Below are positions 10,974 to 22,779 of a DNA stretch of 64,000 nucleotides, piece by piece. Under the pieces are notes generated by a model. That model worked only from the letters and a program-made list of their open reading frames with translations. It was not told the origin of the DNA and ran no database searches. Both the position numbers and the translations under genes were made by a program. The DNA lies in contig CP136061.1 in NCBI GenBank assembly GCA_032622095.1, positions 9,565,287 to 9,629,286 on the forward strand, in the 5' to 3' direction. Positions within the stretch are counted from its first letter, which is position 1. Every line of letters starts with the position of its first letter. The stretch comes from Siphonodentalium dalli (taxonomy: Eukaryota > Mollusca > Scaphopoda > Gadilida > Siphonodentaliidae).

Positions 10974-11245
10974 AGGCCACTGTGGGGTGTCTGAAGAGTT
11001 ACTGAAACAGAAATCCATTGTTAAAGGCTTCTGTGGGTGTCTGAATAGTTACTGAAACAGAAATCCATTGTTAGAGGCTACTGTGGGGTGTCTGAATAGT
11101 TACTGAAACAGAAATCCATTGTTAGAGGCTTCTGTGGGGTGCCTGAAGAGTTACTGAAACAGAAATCAATTGGAAACATGTCCTCCATTGTTAGAGGCTT
11201 CTGTTCGGTGTCTGAAGAATTATTGAAACAGAAATCCACAAATGA
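10974..11245. repeat. Minisatellite, ~58-bp unit, about 4-5 copies
   Basis: The unit contains CTGTGGGGTGTCTGAATAG, then TTACTGAAACAGAAATCCAT and TGTTAGAGGC. The last copies are irregular: one carries an added segment with GGAAACATGTCCTCC near 11171-11185. No conserved reading frame runs through all copies. Confidence 0.8.
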
Positions 11246-11604
11246 ATGTCAGAAGTCACTCAACTTAACAGCTTTGACTAGAAGGGCTGCCACACTTCAT
11301 CACAATTCCTTATGCATCGTGTTTTAACTGGTTCAGTGCTGAAAGCCCATATTTGGACCCTATGTAAGAGTGCTGGAAGCCCAGATATGGGCTTTGGCAA
11401 TGACACTGTCTTGTTTAGTCAAGTCTTGTTTAGTTTAATCATTTAAATAGCGTTTGTCAGGTAATATTTCAGAAATATTGTTACATATATAATTAAATTG
11501 GTACATTGTGAAGTTTGAATGGATGCCAACCAATAAAATTGTCAGAAAAGGTACTTATATCGCGAAAAGTTTGAGAAAAATTACAAATGTTTTGCCCTAA
11601 GGGT

Positions 11605-11895
11605 GGCCGACAACCAAGCTCATAACCATAACCTAATCAGACATCCAGGGTCATATCGATAACCTACTTTGACAAACAGACATCCAGGCTCATAACCATA
11701 GCCTAATGAGACATCCAGACCCATAACCATAGTCTAATGAGACATCAAGGCTCATAACCATAGCCTAATGGCTAATGAGACATCCAGGCCCATAGGCATA
11801 GCCTAATGAGACATCCAGACTCATAACCATAGTCTACTGAGACATCCAAGCTCATAACCATAGCCTAGTGAGACATCCAGGCTCATAACATAATC
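11605..11895. repeat. Minisatellite, ~31-bp unit, about 9 copies
   Basis: The unit is about GCCTAATGAGACATCCAGGC plus TCATAACCATA. Several copies show GACC/GGCC or AGTCTA/GCCTA variants, and one has a partial duplication (CTAATGGCTAATGAG near 11763). Confidence 0.85.
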
Positions 11896-13091
11896 ACAAA
11901 TGCATATATATGGGGGGTCAAATTTGAGAAAAGAGTGCAAATTATCAACTCTGAGCATAAAATTCAATAATTTTCTGTTTGTTGAAATATATATACGCAT
12001 TTTATTACGTATATGTAGGATATTTAGCAGCGAACCAGTTAATTAAAGTACATGATGCAATGCATCATATTGGGATGGTGTAATGTGATTTAAAAAAACA
12101 TTTACGGACCAGTATGCAGAGTTATCAATAGTCAGAAATACAAACTTTTCCACTCAAAACTTTCCATCTGGGCAGATCTGGGGACTGTATTAGCTGTGAT
12201 AGTATAATCGCAATTCTCATCGCATCATGAAGGTCTGAATCGTTGCAGCCCTAAATTGCAGGTGTTAAATATCTATGTCAAGTTGAAAACAAATTGACTG
12301 AAAAATGTAGGAATACAAGCACAGACAAAGTTGAGGCCAGACAGACAGACAGACATACCCTCATAACTTCAGCATAAAAATAACAGTGCAAATAGAAATA
12401 GAAATCTCATTTTAAATTGTAATGTCAAATGGTGCTGCCATACATTTTCCTAGTGAATGAATATTGTTTGCTTATGGTAAGTAAATTGAAAAGGTGGAAT
12501 GCTGATGATTCACTGGCAGTAGAATGAAACGGAATGTTTTCATACAAATGGTGCTATTGTGTATCTGCGATGAAAATCCTGAAGAATTTGTTTTTTGGAG
12601 ACAATTTTAAGAGTGTAAGAGTAGCTTTAAGTTAGTATTGTGAAAACTGCTCGGCGTTTATATCAGGCAGAACTGCTCAGGCATTTATATTAGGCAGAAC
12701 TGCTTGACCTCGGGTGACATTCCAGGTCTCGAGCGGGCGACAAATCCCTGTGTCTCATCCAATCGCGGGCGACAATTGTATAATGGTTTCAACAAGTGCA
12801 GGTTACATAAAACAATAAATAAGCGTTTGAAATTAAACCAGTGCACTGATTGTGTGATGCAGTTTCGGCGCTGAAATACCTGGAGGTTCAATTTGTTGAT
12901 AGTGACTATCAAAGATTTCATAAAATCCTCGTTAGCTCCAGGATTTACCCATGCGTACCTAATTAAAATGGCTATAGGAGCTAGGATGTTAATGAATGGT
13001 GAATTTCAGCAACTCTAATGATTTGGGGAAGATAGCGGTGCATAGTAATCTGATGGAAATTTCTTGAATATAGCTTAATATTATCAGCAGG
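11896..13091. other. Upstream of LINE-1; no host gene seen
   Basis: No gene is supported. An (AGAC)n tract is at about 12338-12355. A short duplication of GGCAGAACTGCT-type phrases at 12640-12705 precedes the LINE and may belong to its 5' untranslated region; I cannot fix the 5' end of the element. Confidence 0.4.
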
Positions 13092-13955
13092 ATGATGAAT
13101 GTCACGGACTTTGATGATTTTGATGACACGTTCGAAATTCTGGAATCGGACGCTACTACAAAAGTGGATCCATTAGACGGGTGCACTGCTGCAGATCGCG
13201 AGAAAGGATATGTTTTGAACGTGGAAAAGGTGATACGGCGGAAAGAAACCGGTCTTCAACAGGACATTCATAACGCGGAGAGAAGGGATAATGGGAAATG
13301 TTTAACTCTTGTGTTGGACTCCAATAAATTCGAGAAATATTTCGATGGATTATGTGAGAGGTATTGGGACCCACTGAGTAAAACAGATATCAACAACGCG
13401 ACGTGGGTGATAGGAAAAGACAAAAAGAATGTGGTTGTGGACGATAAAATCGAAATTGCGCGGAACAAGACAGGCAAGGGAGGAAAGATTGTGGTACACA
13501 TATACCGCACAAGGAATAAATTCATGGTCCAAGGATCTAAAAGGAATATGAAGTGGTGGATAGAAAAAGAACTTCCTTTAGTATTCCAGTTGGGATTTGA
13601 AAGAGAAGTTATTCCGATTGAGGTAGGGTCTGATCCTAATATATTAACTGAAAACCAATCTCCCAAAACGCCCGCGACACAAGTTAGGAAACTGCAGGTA
13701 CCAAAGATCTTCGCCAGTATTCGTACTACAATTTTGAAGAAAAATGTGCCTACCGTGAACGTCAATTATAACGACAAAATTTCGAACCTTGCTATGAAAA
13801 TGACTCTATCAGAATTACAAGACATATTGGAAACTATTAAAATCAAACAAGCAGATATGGAATATGAACTCACTGGACGCATCCAACGGTTAGAAAACCA
13901 GGTTAAAGACTTAAAATACCAAATTACGTCAAAATACATCAAAAACAGCAAATAA
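13092..13955 (+). CDS. LINE-1 ORF1, N-terminal part (RNA-binding-like)
   Basis: A 287-residue frame from ATG 13092 to TAA 13955. It has an acidic start (DFDDFDDTFEI) and a central block around residues 130-165 with IVVHIYRTRNKFMVQGS and WWIEKELPL, a pattern that recurs in ORF1 proteins of invertebrate LINEs. The last ~60 residues are heptad-like and likely coiled coil (LSELQDILETIKIKQ ... RIQRLENQVKDLKY). Expected role: binds element RNA and multimerises in the RNP. The stop lies 10 bp before the next frame. The two parts may have been one ORF1 before mutation, or may be separate; I cannot tell. Confidence 0.65.
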   Translation: MMNVTDFDDFDDTFEILESDATTKVDPLDGCTAADREKGYVLNVEKVIRRKETGLQQDIHNAERRDNGKCLTLVLDSNKFEKYFDGLCERYWDPLSKTDINNATWVIGKDKKNVVVDDKIEIARNKTGKGGKIVVHIYRTRNKFMVQGSKRNMKWWIEKELPLVFQLGFEREVIPIEVGSDPNILTENQSPKTPATQVRKLQVPKIFASIRTTILKKNVPTVNVNYNDKISNLAMKMTLSELQDILETIKIKQADMEYELTGRIQRLENQVKDLKYQITSKYIKNSK

Positions 13956-13965
13956 ATCGAAGCTT

Positions 13966-14888
13966 ATGATCGAAACCGCCAATGACGCCCAACTTATTGT
14001 TACTGAGAAGCAACAATTAAAGAAAACTCAAAAACGGGATAAAATTGAAAACTCGGCACAAAAATCATCAGAAATAACAACACCGGCGATAAAAACATCA
14101 AACAAATATGATGTATTGTCTGACACCACTTTCACTCATTCGGAAACACCTGTGACCAAACAACCTGAACCAGATCAGGATAAACCCGGCTGTTCAAAAC
14201 AACGATGGCGCAGAAGCAATCAATATGATTCCAAAAAAATTCACCTGATAGTCGGCGATTCGGTGCTTCGTTATGTAAATCCACGCAGACTTGCATTGGA
14301 AGATGAATTTTTGTTCAGAAAATGTCAATTGGAGGCCTGAATCTGGCTGGGGCTTGCCGATGGCTTAATGACACGCGAAACCGAGTTGATGGATATGTAC
14401 ACAAAGTTACATTACACGTAGGAATCAACTCCTGTCGGAGGGGCTACACAACTGGATCAGATGAGGTTAAAGACGCCATCAACATTATTCGCGAAATTTA
14501 TCCCGCAGCTGCAGTAAGGATTTCCTCTGTGCTACCGACACCCAACAGATCTGGTGCCAATAGACTGATTTTTGAAACCAACGCTTGTTACTCAGCGGCG
14601 TGTGCTGAAATGAACTGCATTTTCGTTGACAATTCTGCCGATTTTGTTATGCCTCGGGGTACGCGCGTTATTGAAGTCTTGTTTCACGACTCGTGGCACC
14701 CTAATAATCGAGGTGTAGAACTCCTGGGTGCGAATTTAAGATTCGGGAAATATACCGACAGAACAAAGGTTACGCAAGATGATTCGGTTCTACATCAAGG
14801 AGACCGATCCCAGTTCATTAATCCGTGCTCCCCGTGGTTTGGCAATCAACTTTATGGATCTGTTAAAAGCGGAGACAATTCCTTCTAA
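13966..14888 (+). pseudogene. LINE-1 ORF1, SGNH/GDSL esterase domain, frameshifted
   Basis: Two overlapping frames (13966-14340 and 14322-14888) form one domain separated by a frameshift near 14320. The first part has a Lys/Ser-rich linker ending in IHLIVGDSVLRYV, which carries the Gly-Asp-Ser nucleophile block. The second part has LHVGINS (oxyanion Gly-x-Asn block) and FHDSWHPNNRGV (catalytic Asp-x-x-His). These are the three diagnostic blocks of SGNH hydrolases, which occur in ORF1 of CR1-like retrotransposons. The substrate in retrotransposition is not established; a membrane or lipid role has been suggested. All three catalytic residues are visible although the frame is broken. Confidence 0.8.
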
Positions 14889-15495
14889 GGCGACCCGACA
14901 ACGCCAGATTTTATGGCAGTGCGGCAAGAATTGTCGGAACTTGGATCACTGATTCGCAACAGGACTTAACTATATGTTAATTAATCACACTTGTGTTTAT
15001 ATACCATCTGTTTGCATGCGATTAGTGAAATGAGTAATTAATCTTCTTAAAGCCAATTCTTTTCTGATAAGAGAATTGATACAAATAACTTACTCTATAT
15101 ATGCGAATGTTCGCACCTTCTCAACGTTTGATATATTTATTTAGTTTACTTGAGAGCAAGATAGTACAAACACCCTTTCATGAGAATTGCTCAGTGGGAT
15201 CTAGTACTCGACGCAAATGCGGTGGCATCCAAGTTCGCGTCAAGTGCAACTCACTAACAATTGCCCATGACAGGAAATGTGTTGAAGTGAGAGCTCACCC
15301 ACGCAATCGAAGGGAAGCTCTTCATATATTAACATTGTATTATTATGGAAACGCTCTTCATACCTGAGAAAATTAAATAAATAAACAAATAAATAAACCT
15401 CTACCAAGACACCTAGCTCCATATATAAATAAACAAATAAATAAACCTCTACCAAGACACCTAGCTCCATATAGCCGTTCATTGAATGCATATAA
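14889..15495 (+). other. Inter-ORF spacer of LINE-1 with 44-bp duplication
   Basis: No motif-bearing frame was found. Between about 15376 and 15475 a ~45-bp segment containing ACCTCTACCAAGACACCTAG and AAACAAATAAATA is tandemly duplicated. It separates ORF1 from the start of the endonuclease. Confidence 0.5.
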
Positions 15496-15713
15496 ATGAC
15501 ATCCAATGAGAACAATGATACTCAACTCACTATGAGATATACAACATGGAATGTGCAAGGAGTCTGTCAGAAGCTAACGGACCCTGAATTTATAAGTCAA
15601 TTAATAGATTATGATTTCATAACCTTAGTAGAAACGTGGCATCAAGAAATATCTGATATCAAAATACCTGATTACGAATGCATACACTTGTTTCGAACAG
15701 GTGGTACGAAGAA
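15496..15713 (+). pseudogene. LINE-1 ORF2 part 1: N-terminus of endonuclease
   Basis: A frame from ATG 15496. Motif RYTTWNVQGV (the conserved Asn block of the exonuclease-endonuclease-phosphatase fold) is followed by FITLVETWH (catalytic Glu) and then FRTGGTKK, where the frame meets the inserted element at about 15714. The sequence resumes at about 17209 with GGIAFYYRSKYNKFF in a matching reading phase. The endonuclease would nick target DNA to prime reverse transcription. Confidence 0.8.
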
Positions 15714-17208
15714 ATGAAAGTGTCAATGACACTGTAGCTCAACTTGGAAAGGGAATAATTTAATGTATTACAGTCAATGGAGCCATTAGGAATGTGGAAA
15801 GTTGAATATCTAATACATGTTTATAGACATGAAGAGAAAAGTAAAATCCAAGATGGCTGCTGGCGGCCTTGTTTTCGGCCGAATGACCCCAAAATGAGTC
15901 GTTCCCATCTACATGTCATCGTTAACATCCATGACAAATTTTATGACGATCAGACTAAAGGTACGACCTGTAGCCCATGCTAAAGAATTTAGTCATACAA
16001 AGAGTAAAATCCAAGATGGCTGCTGGCGGCCATGTTTTTTGGCCGAATGATCCCAAAATGACTTGTTCCCATCAACATGTCATTATTAACATTCATGACA
16101 AATTTTATGATGATCAGACTAAAGGTATGACATGTAGCCCGTGCTAAAGAATTTAGTCATACAAAGAGTAAAATCCAAGATGGCTGCTGGCGGCCATGTT
16201 TTCGGCCGATTGACCCCAAAATGAGTCGTACCCATCTACATGTCATCGTTAACATCAATGACAAATTTTATGATGATCAGACTAAAGGTACGACCTGTAG
16301 CCCATGCTAAAGAATTTAGTCATACAAAGAGTAAAATCCAAGATGGCTGCTGGCGGCCATGTTTTTGGGCCGAATGACCCCAAAATTACTCGTTCCCATC
16401 TACATGTCAATATTATCATCCATGACAAATTTCATGATCATCAGACAAACAGTACGACCTGTGGCCCGTGCTAATGGATTAAATTTTTAAATCCAAGATG
16501 GCCACTGGCGGCCATGTTTTTTGTCCGAATGACCCCAAAATAACTCGTTCCCATCTACATTCCAATTTCAACAACCATGACAAATTTTATGATGATCAGA
16601 CTAAAGGTACGACCTGTAGCCCGTGCTAAAGGATTTAGTCATACAAAGAGTAAAATCCAAGATGGCTGCTGGCGGCCATGTATTTTGGCCGAATGACCTC
16701 AAAATGACTCGTTCCCATCTACATGTCATTATTAACATTCATGACACATTTCATGATGATCAGACTAAAGGTACAACCTGTAGCCCGTGCTAAAGGATTT
16801 AGTCATACAAAGAGTAAAATCCAAGATGGCTGCTGGCGACCATGTTTTTGGGCCGAATGACCCCAAAATTACTCGTTCCCATCTACATGTCAATATTATC
16901 ATCCATGACAAATTTCATGAAGATCAGACAAACAGTACGGCCTGTAGCCCGTGCTAATGGATTGAATTTTGAAATCCAATATGGCCACTGGCGGCCATGT
17001 TTTATTTCCAAATGACCCCAAAATTAATTATTCTGGTCTAAATGTTGATGTCAACAGCTATGACAAATTTCATAATGATCCGACGAAAGGTACGACCTGT
17101 AGCCTGCATTGTTGACGCCTTACGTACACACGTACACACGCACACACGGACGACGGACGACAAAGCCATGGCAATAGCTCAAACTTTACAAAGTAAAGTT
17201 GAGCTAAA
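15714..17208 (+). mobile_element. HINE-like element, family F2, copy a (in LINE-1)
   Basis: It starts with ATGAAAGTGTCAATGACACT, a 15-bp palindrome (AGTGTCA-A-TGACACT) at the 5' end. An array of ~155-165 bp repeats follows, each with phrases like ATCCAAGATGGCTGCTGGCG and TCGTTCCCATCTACATGTCA. Then comes a short ACGGACGACGGACGAC tract, ending in a hairpin (TAGCTCAAACTTTAC-AAA-GTAAAGTTGAGCTA). It has no open reading frame of its own. The architecture matches bivalve pearl elements and other non-autonomous Helentrons (HINEs). Other family copies: 26976-28262, 37646-39216 (minus), 47478-47930, 50230-52115, 52200-52752. Confidence 0.8.
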
Positions 17209-18985
17209 AAGGCGGTATAGCGTTCTACTACCGTTCGAAGTATAACAAGTTTTTTCGAGCAAGTAACAAAGTAAATGACTACGCAGTGTGCGCTGAATTT
17301 TCAGGAAAATTGCTCAATATGTCTTCTGATATTGTTTTTGTATCTGCTTATATACCGCCTAGCAATTCTTCATTTTGGAAATCGAATCATAAAGATGAAA
17401 ATGCGTTCTCAATTATAGGGAACGCCCTTTCGAAATATAATTCGAATGAACTGATTATTCTCGGAGGGGATTTGAATGCACGTACAGGAGAACTACCGGA
17501 CTACGTTGCAATGGACAGTGATAATCATATTAATCTACCTGATGATTATTTATTAGATACAGACAAACCCAGACTTAATATGGACAGTGCCGTCAACGCA
17601 TTTGGCAGGCAACTTTTACAATTATGCCAGAGAACAGGCATTAGAATAGCTAATGGCAGATCAGCTGGGGATAGGATGGGCCACTTCACGAGTTATCAGT
17701 ATAATGGTACAAGCGTGGTCGATTACATAATATTAACGGATAGATTTCAGCACACAGTAGATTATTTCTGTGTTAAACTACCTTCCGAGTATTCAGACCA
17801 TTGCCAACTAGCTCTTCACTTTCTGTATCCCTGTTCAACTCCAAGTCACAAAGCTGTAACTACAAAATTACCTTATGAAAAACAAAAAATCAAACTAAAG
17901 TGGAATAGCTTAAGTAAACACAAATCGTGCCATTTATTTAATTCACCTTCCGTGAAGCACGAATTGACTCAGTATCGATTACGCACATACTCTAATGACA
18001 AACAGGGAGTAACCGAAGCGTTAGATGATATAATGTGTCTTATAAACAAAATAAACAGGCACGCCTGCTCCAAGGTTACCGTGAAGAAAAGACATGTACG
18101 CAAAAGAAAATGGTTTGATAACAGGTGTAAAGACTTGAAAATGAGTTTCGACAGTATCGCGAGAGAAATTAGAAATAATCCCTTTAATACAAACCTGAGA
18201 ACCAAATTTTTCATAATCAAAAAATCATATAAGAAGGAATTGAAATATAAAAAAAGAAAATTCTACGCGGAACTCCATAATAGTTTGGACGAATTAGAAA
18301 CAGGTGACCCTCAACAATATTGGCGAATTATAGATGACTTAAGAAATAAAAACAATAAACCATCGGATGATTTGGATGCTGACGCAGCTACGGACTTTTT
18401 CACAAATTTATACTGCCCTACTCAACCTAATTCTTCAGGAAGTGGTCCACCAATATGTCGCTCTAAAACACCTGACATATCTCTCAATAATGGTCCCATC
18501 ACTGCGGATGAAATTCTGTCCGCCACGTGTGAGCTTAAAACAAGAAAGGCGGTTGGTCCGGATCAGATTTCGAATGAATTTCTCAAATGTGCAGTACCTC
18601 TAATGACTGCCGAATTTGTTCAAACGTTCAACAACATTTTACAATCCGGATATTACCCACCTGAATGGAGTCAGTCTGTTCTCAGTTTAATACATAAAAA
18701 GGGAGCAAAAGACGATCCCAATAATTATCGTGCAATAGCATTGAGCTCGTCAGTAGGGAAACTATTCAATAAAATTATTAATCACAGATTAGCTACATTT
18801 ATCGATGCTAACAACATAATCAGCGAAAACCAATTCGGCTTTTGCACTGGCAAAAGTACAGCCGATAGCGCCTTTGTCCTACATGCGTCAATACAGAAAT
18901 ATAAATCCTCTAAGAAACCTGTCTATGCAACATTTGTCGATTTTAGGAAAGCTTTTGATACTGTTAATCGACAAATTCTGTTTAG
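17209..18985 (+). pseudogene. LINE-1 ORF2 part 2: endonuclease and RT N-terminal half
   Basis: Continuous frame after the F2 insertion. Endonuclease blocks: IVFVSAYIPPSN, LIILGGDLNARTG (catalytic Asp-Asn), GTSVVDYIILT and SDHCQLALHF (Asp-His). A basic linker of ~150 residues is followed by reverse-transcriptase blocks: KAVGPDQISNEFLK, NNYRAIALSSSVGKL and FVDFRKAFDTVNRQ (first catalytic Asp). The frame runs into the F1 element at about 18986, in the middle of the polymerase domain. The missing part resumes at about 21078. Confidence 0.85.
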
Positions 18986-21077
18986 AACGAGAGGCCGATC
19001 ACGATCGGCAGATGTTTAACCCATACCTTGGCGATAGCGATTAGCTATTTTTATAAATTTTATAAATCCTTACACCAACCTTTTCATGAGTGCAAAAGTT
19101 TCAACAATTCACACTTTATATAGTGATCGTGTGAAAAATATTTAGTTATCACATTGTGTCAACAGGATTGGTGGAGGATGTTAATATTTTTAAGCAAATA
19201 AACCAAATGACCCTCACTATGCAGGTTAGGGGTGTGTTATCGTCAACTATGCCAAGAACTATAAACATAATCAATGGAAATATTTGAGTTATCAAATCGG
19301 ATAGAATGGGGTTAATCTTACCCAAACTAATGAACTGATAAACACAAAATAGTCTATGAAAAGCATGTCATTGGATTTAGAACCCCATACAATAAGTCAG
19401 TCTCAAGAATACCAGCACCATTAATATTATCCTGGAGCCCAAATGCAATTGAGGGAATTTCAAAATAAGACATTTCCTCTAATGATGAATATTCAATTGG
19501 TGATGTATTGAAACCCTTACTGAACCTGGCTCAAAGTGAAAGGGATAATATTATATCTGTCTATCGCATAATATGTGTCTATGGAATGGTTTAATTTTAA
19601 TCCCAAATCCATGCAAATCAAAAGTGGATCACCATCAACCTGGACATAACATAGGAGAATGATTAAATGAAAAGCATCAAAACCATATGATGTGTGGAGA
19701 GGGTTAATCATTTTCAATGACATCATGTTATGGAACTAAGGAATGTGTGGATAATTTTTTGTCTAAGATAAGACAAGTGTTTGTAAAGAACAATGTCTGT
19801 AAAACAACACTACAAAGTAACAATGGACTATTCCAATTTATTATTTTAGAATAGGTGTCATATAGTGTGTGCATATAGCTAATGTAATAAACCTGTTTCA
19901 ACAAAGGGGTTAACTTCATATTGCACAGAAAGCAGAACTCCACCAGAGAGTGAGTAATCAATCACAGTTTGACATAATTATGATAACAAGTCCAGCCAGC
20001 CAGTGGTACCACTATCATGCTTTATAGCATGTAGTATCTAATGTCATAGTGATAATTAACTCATTTCAATAACACACATTGCTGTGGGATATATGTTCTC
20101 TTCAAATTCCCAGCAGTAATTACTTGAATTATAAAGGGTCATAACTCTGTTAAAATATATCGGATCAAACCCATATTCGAACTCGATCTGTATTTAGGGG
20201 TGATAAATTCATATACCAAATTTTGTGTTGATCAGATAAAAAATGTTTTGAGTCATAGCAGCTTGGGTGAATTCTAAGTAAACATAAGAGTGAAAAGGGT
20301 TAATTAAACAATACCAAAAACCATACAGATGAAGAACGTGCTAAGAAAAACCTAGGTAAGAAATATGAGGCAGATCAGAAGAAATATGTTCAACTTATTG
20401 CATTGGATAGCATGTGTGTAAAGGGTTAATTATTTTCTAAACTGATCAACCAATCAATACCAAAAACTATACAGGTGAGGGGTGTGTCATCATAAACCTA
20501 CATATCAAATATGAACACAATCGGACAAAAAAATATTTCGGTTAGAGCATCGGATTTTTTTTAAATTTATTTTATTTTCGAAAAAAGGGTCATAACTCCT
20601 TTAAAATAAATCGGATCAAACCCATATTCGAACTCGATCTGTATTTTTGGCTGTGAAACTCACATACCAAATTTGGTTCCAATCAGATAAAAAATGTTTG
20701 AGTTATGGCAGAATGCGTGAATTCTAAGTTGAAAAAGGGCCATAACTCTGTAACAAAATCTCGGATCAAACCCAAATTCGAACTCGATCTGTATTTTGGG
20801 CTGAGAAACCCATATACAAAATTTGGTTTCGATTGGATAGAAAATGTTTGAGTTATCGCATTACTCGTAAAGTGACGGACGGACGGACGGACGGACGGAC
20901 GGACGGACGGACGGACGGACGGACGGACGGACGGACGGACGGACGGACGGACGGACGGACGGACGGACGGACGGACGGACGGACGGACAGACAGACAGAC
21001 AGACGGACGAACGACGAGTGGTCAATCCGGGCAATGACACTATGTTTACCATACTATGGTATGGGTAAACATAAAAA
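18986..21077 (+). mobile_element. HINE-like element, family F1, copy a (in LINE-1 RT)
   Basis: The 5' end AACGAGAGGCCGATCACGAT carries a palindrome GCCGATC-AC-GATCGGC. The body has ~150-bp repeats with GGGCCATAACTCTG and TTCGAACTCGATCTGTATTT phrases, then a long GGAC microsatellite, and a 3' hairpin GTTTACCATA-CTA-TGGTATGGGTAAAC followed by ATAAAAA. About 2.1 kb, no coding capacity. The flanks join back as ...ATTCTGTTTA / TGGAAATAGC..., which restores the LINE frame. More copies: cluster 29561-33512. Confidence 0.8.
20874..21008 (+). repeat. (GGAC)n then (AGAC)n microsatellite
   Basis: About 27-28 uninterrupted GGAC units followed by four AGAC/CAGA units. It sits just inside the 3' hairpin of the F1 element. 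A shorter ACGG/ACAG tract is found at the same place in other copies (32293-32326, 33414-33439), so it is part of the element and has expanded here. Confidence 0.95.
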
Positions 21078-22559
21078 TGGAAATAGCTGGCATTTCAGGA
21101 TTTTAATTGGAAATATTAAAATCACTATACAAGTCAAGTCTTTATAGCATAAATACAAGCAACGGTATCAGTCCTTCACATCTCTCCACAATTGGAGTAC
21201 GCCAAGGATGTATATTATCGCCCTTACTATTTAAAATATTCATTGATGACATTAAGGACATTTTCGATGACAAATGTGAACCGTTACGTATTGGATCTAG
21301 CGCGCTCAATCATTTGCTCTTCGCAGATGACTTAGTTTTGGTGTCTGAGAGTCCAGAAGGACTTCAGCGATGTTTAGACAAACTCCAGTCCTTCACGCGA
21401 CAAAATTCCCTGTCGATAAACACGGAGAAGACGAAAAGCTTGATTTTCAGATCGAGGAAGCCAAAAGTTCACCCACAGTTTTTCCTCGAAGATAATCCCT
21501 TGGATCTGGTTGATGAATATACCTATCTCGGAATGACGTTTTCCAGCACAGGAAAATTCACGCAGGCCGTAAATAATTTGAGTGGCAAAGGGCGAAAAGC
21601 TCTTTATTCAATATCTCGTGCGTGTGCAAATAAAGCGCCCCTCCCTCTAAAAACTTCCCTTAAACTGTTTGATAAGTTAATCAAGCCTATACTTCTATAT
21701 GGCAGTGAATTATGGGCAAGTGAATTAACAATCAAAAATCACGAACGTTATCCGTGTGAGAAACTTCATATCACACATTGCAAACAAATACTTGGAGTCG
21801 GTAAATACGCTTCAAACAATGCAGTCAGAGCCGAATTAGGGAGCTACCCGTTATATATTGACGCTTTGTGTAGAATGGCTTCATATGCGGTTAAAATCTC
21901 ATCCAGGTGTACCAGTGGCATATTAAATGATGCAATGCGCGAACAGCGCAGCGGGGTAGCTGGGAATTCGATATTCAAAAGTCTGGAGTCATTTGGCTTG
22001 ACGCTTGACTATACCCTCCGACATTACTAACAACAAGCCTCTAATTAACAAGCTTCTAAAGTCATTTAAATGCCAGCTCAGAGAAAATCACACTGAAAAT
22101 TTCAGAACAAGTATGCGCGATGGTGTTTCAAAAACTGGAAATAATAAATTAAGAACATATCGACTTTTTAAAAGAGATATTGTCCTAGAACCCTATCTCT
22201 TAAATACAGCGTCGCTAGCTGACCGCTCAGCATTTACACGTCTAAGAATAAGTAATCATTCTCTTGCCATTGAAAAGGGTCGTCACGCCCAACCACCGAT
22301 TCCTTTAGCCAGAAGATTATGTGTTATGTGTAATGACGAAGCCATCGACGATGAGAGGCATTTCCTAATTGATTGTCCAACATTTCTTCCTATACGGAAT
22401 GAACTCATTAAAATTATGGGTCATAATTTTATCAATTTTCGATTGATGAGTAGATTGGACCAACTCACACATATATTAGCCAATGGCACAGCTCAAATAT
22501 GCTCCCAAATCTGCAACGTAGTCAAGCGGTTATTCGAGGCCAGATCACAGCTAAACTAG
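21078..22559 (+). pseudogene. LINE-1 ORF2 part 3: RT C-terminal half and zinc-binding tail
   Basis: Resumes after the F1 insertion with IAGISGF, then a TAA at 21104-21106, then LEILKSLYKSSLYS. Reverse-transcriptase blocks GVRQGCILSPLLFKIFIDD and HLLFADDLVLV (the YADD-type catalytic box, here FADD) are intact. A single-base frameshift occurs near 22008: the frame from 21107 stops at 22030 and the continuation to 22559 is in another phase. The C-terminus has LCVMCNDEAIDDERHFLID and CP, a C-x2-C ... H ... C zinc-binding pattern common at the end of CR1/L2-group ORF2 proteins. Stop TAG at 22557-22559. Confidence 0.85.
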
Positions 22560-22779
22560 ACAAATTACGTGTGTTGAATCATGTATGATAACTCACTATA
22601 CAGATAAAAATATACGCAATTAATGAATATATATATATATATATTATCACTATTATTCAATGTATGTAATGTCAATATATTGTATGATGTCACATGATAC
22701 ACTGTTAATATTATTATACATGGCAACCTGTCCCTATAATGGGGCGTCTTTTGCTGAATAAATCTATCTATCTATCTAA
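22560..22779 (+). repeat. LINE-1 3' UTR with (ATCT)n tail
   Basis: A ~220-bp untranslated tail with a (TA)n tract near 22629-22645, a small hairpin CCCTATAATGGGG, and the terminus GCTGAATAAATCTATCTATC. The tetranucleotide end marks the LINE boundary and suits the reverse-transcriptase recognition signal of this LINE group. Confidence 0.7.

Larger units (their letters stand above)
13092..22779 (+). mobile_element. CR1-like LINE with esterase ORF1, split by two insertions
   Basis: One non-LTR retrotransposon on the plus strand. ORF1 region 13092-14888, ORF2 from about 15496 to 22559, then a 3' UTR ending in GAATAAATCTATCTATCTAT (a short tandem tail, typical of CR1/L2-group LINEs). ORF1 contains an SGNH-esterase module, known from CR1-like elements (the esterase/PHD class described for CR1). 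ORF2 has the apurinic-type endonuclease and a FADD reverse transcriptase. Insertions at 15714-17208 and 18986-21077 interrupt ORF2. The element is therefore dead in cis, although several domains remain readable. The 5' limit is uncertain. Confidence 0.85.

Noticed and set aside
13156-13765. Minus-strand frames of 72-165 codons in LINE-1 ORF1
   Set aside because: Shadows of the plus-strand ORF1, which has the expected LINE features.
20833-21147. Open frames through the GGAC tract on both strands
   Set aside because: They encode only a four-residue periodic pattern from a microsatellite inside the F1 element.
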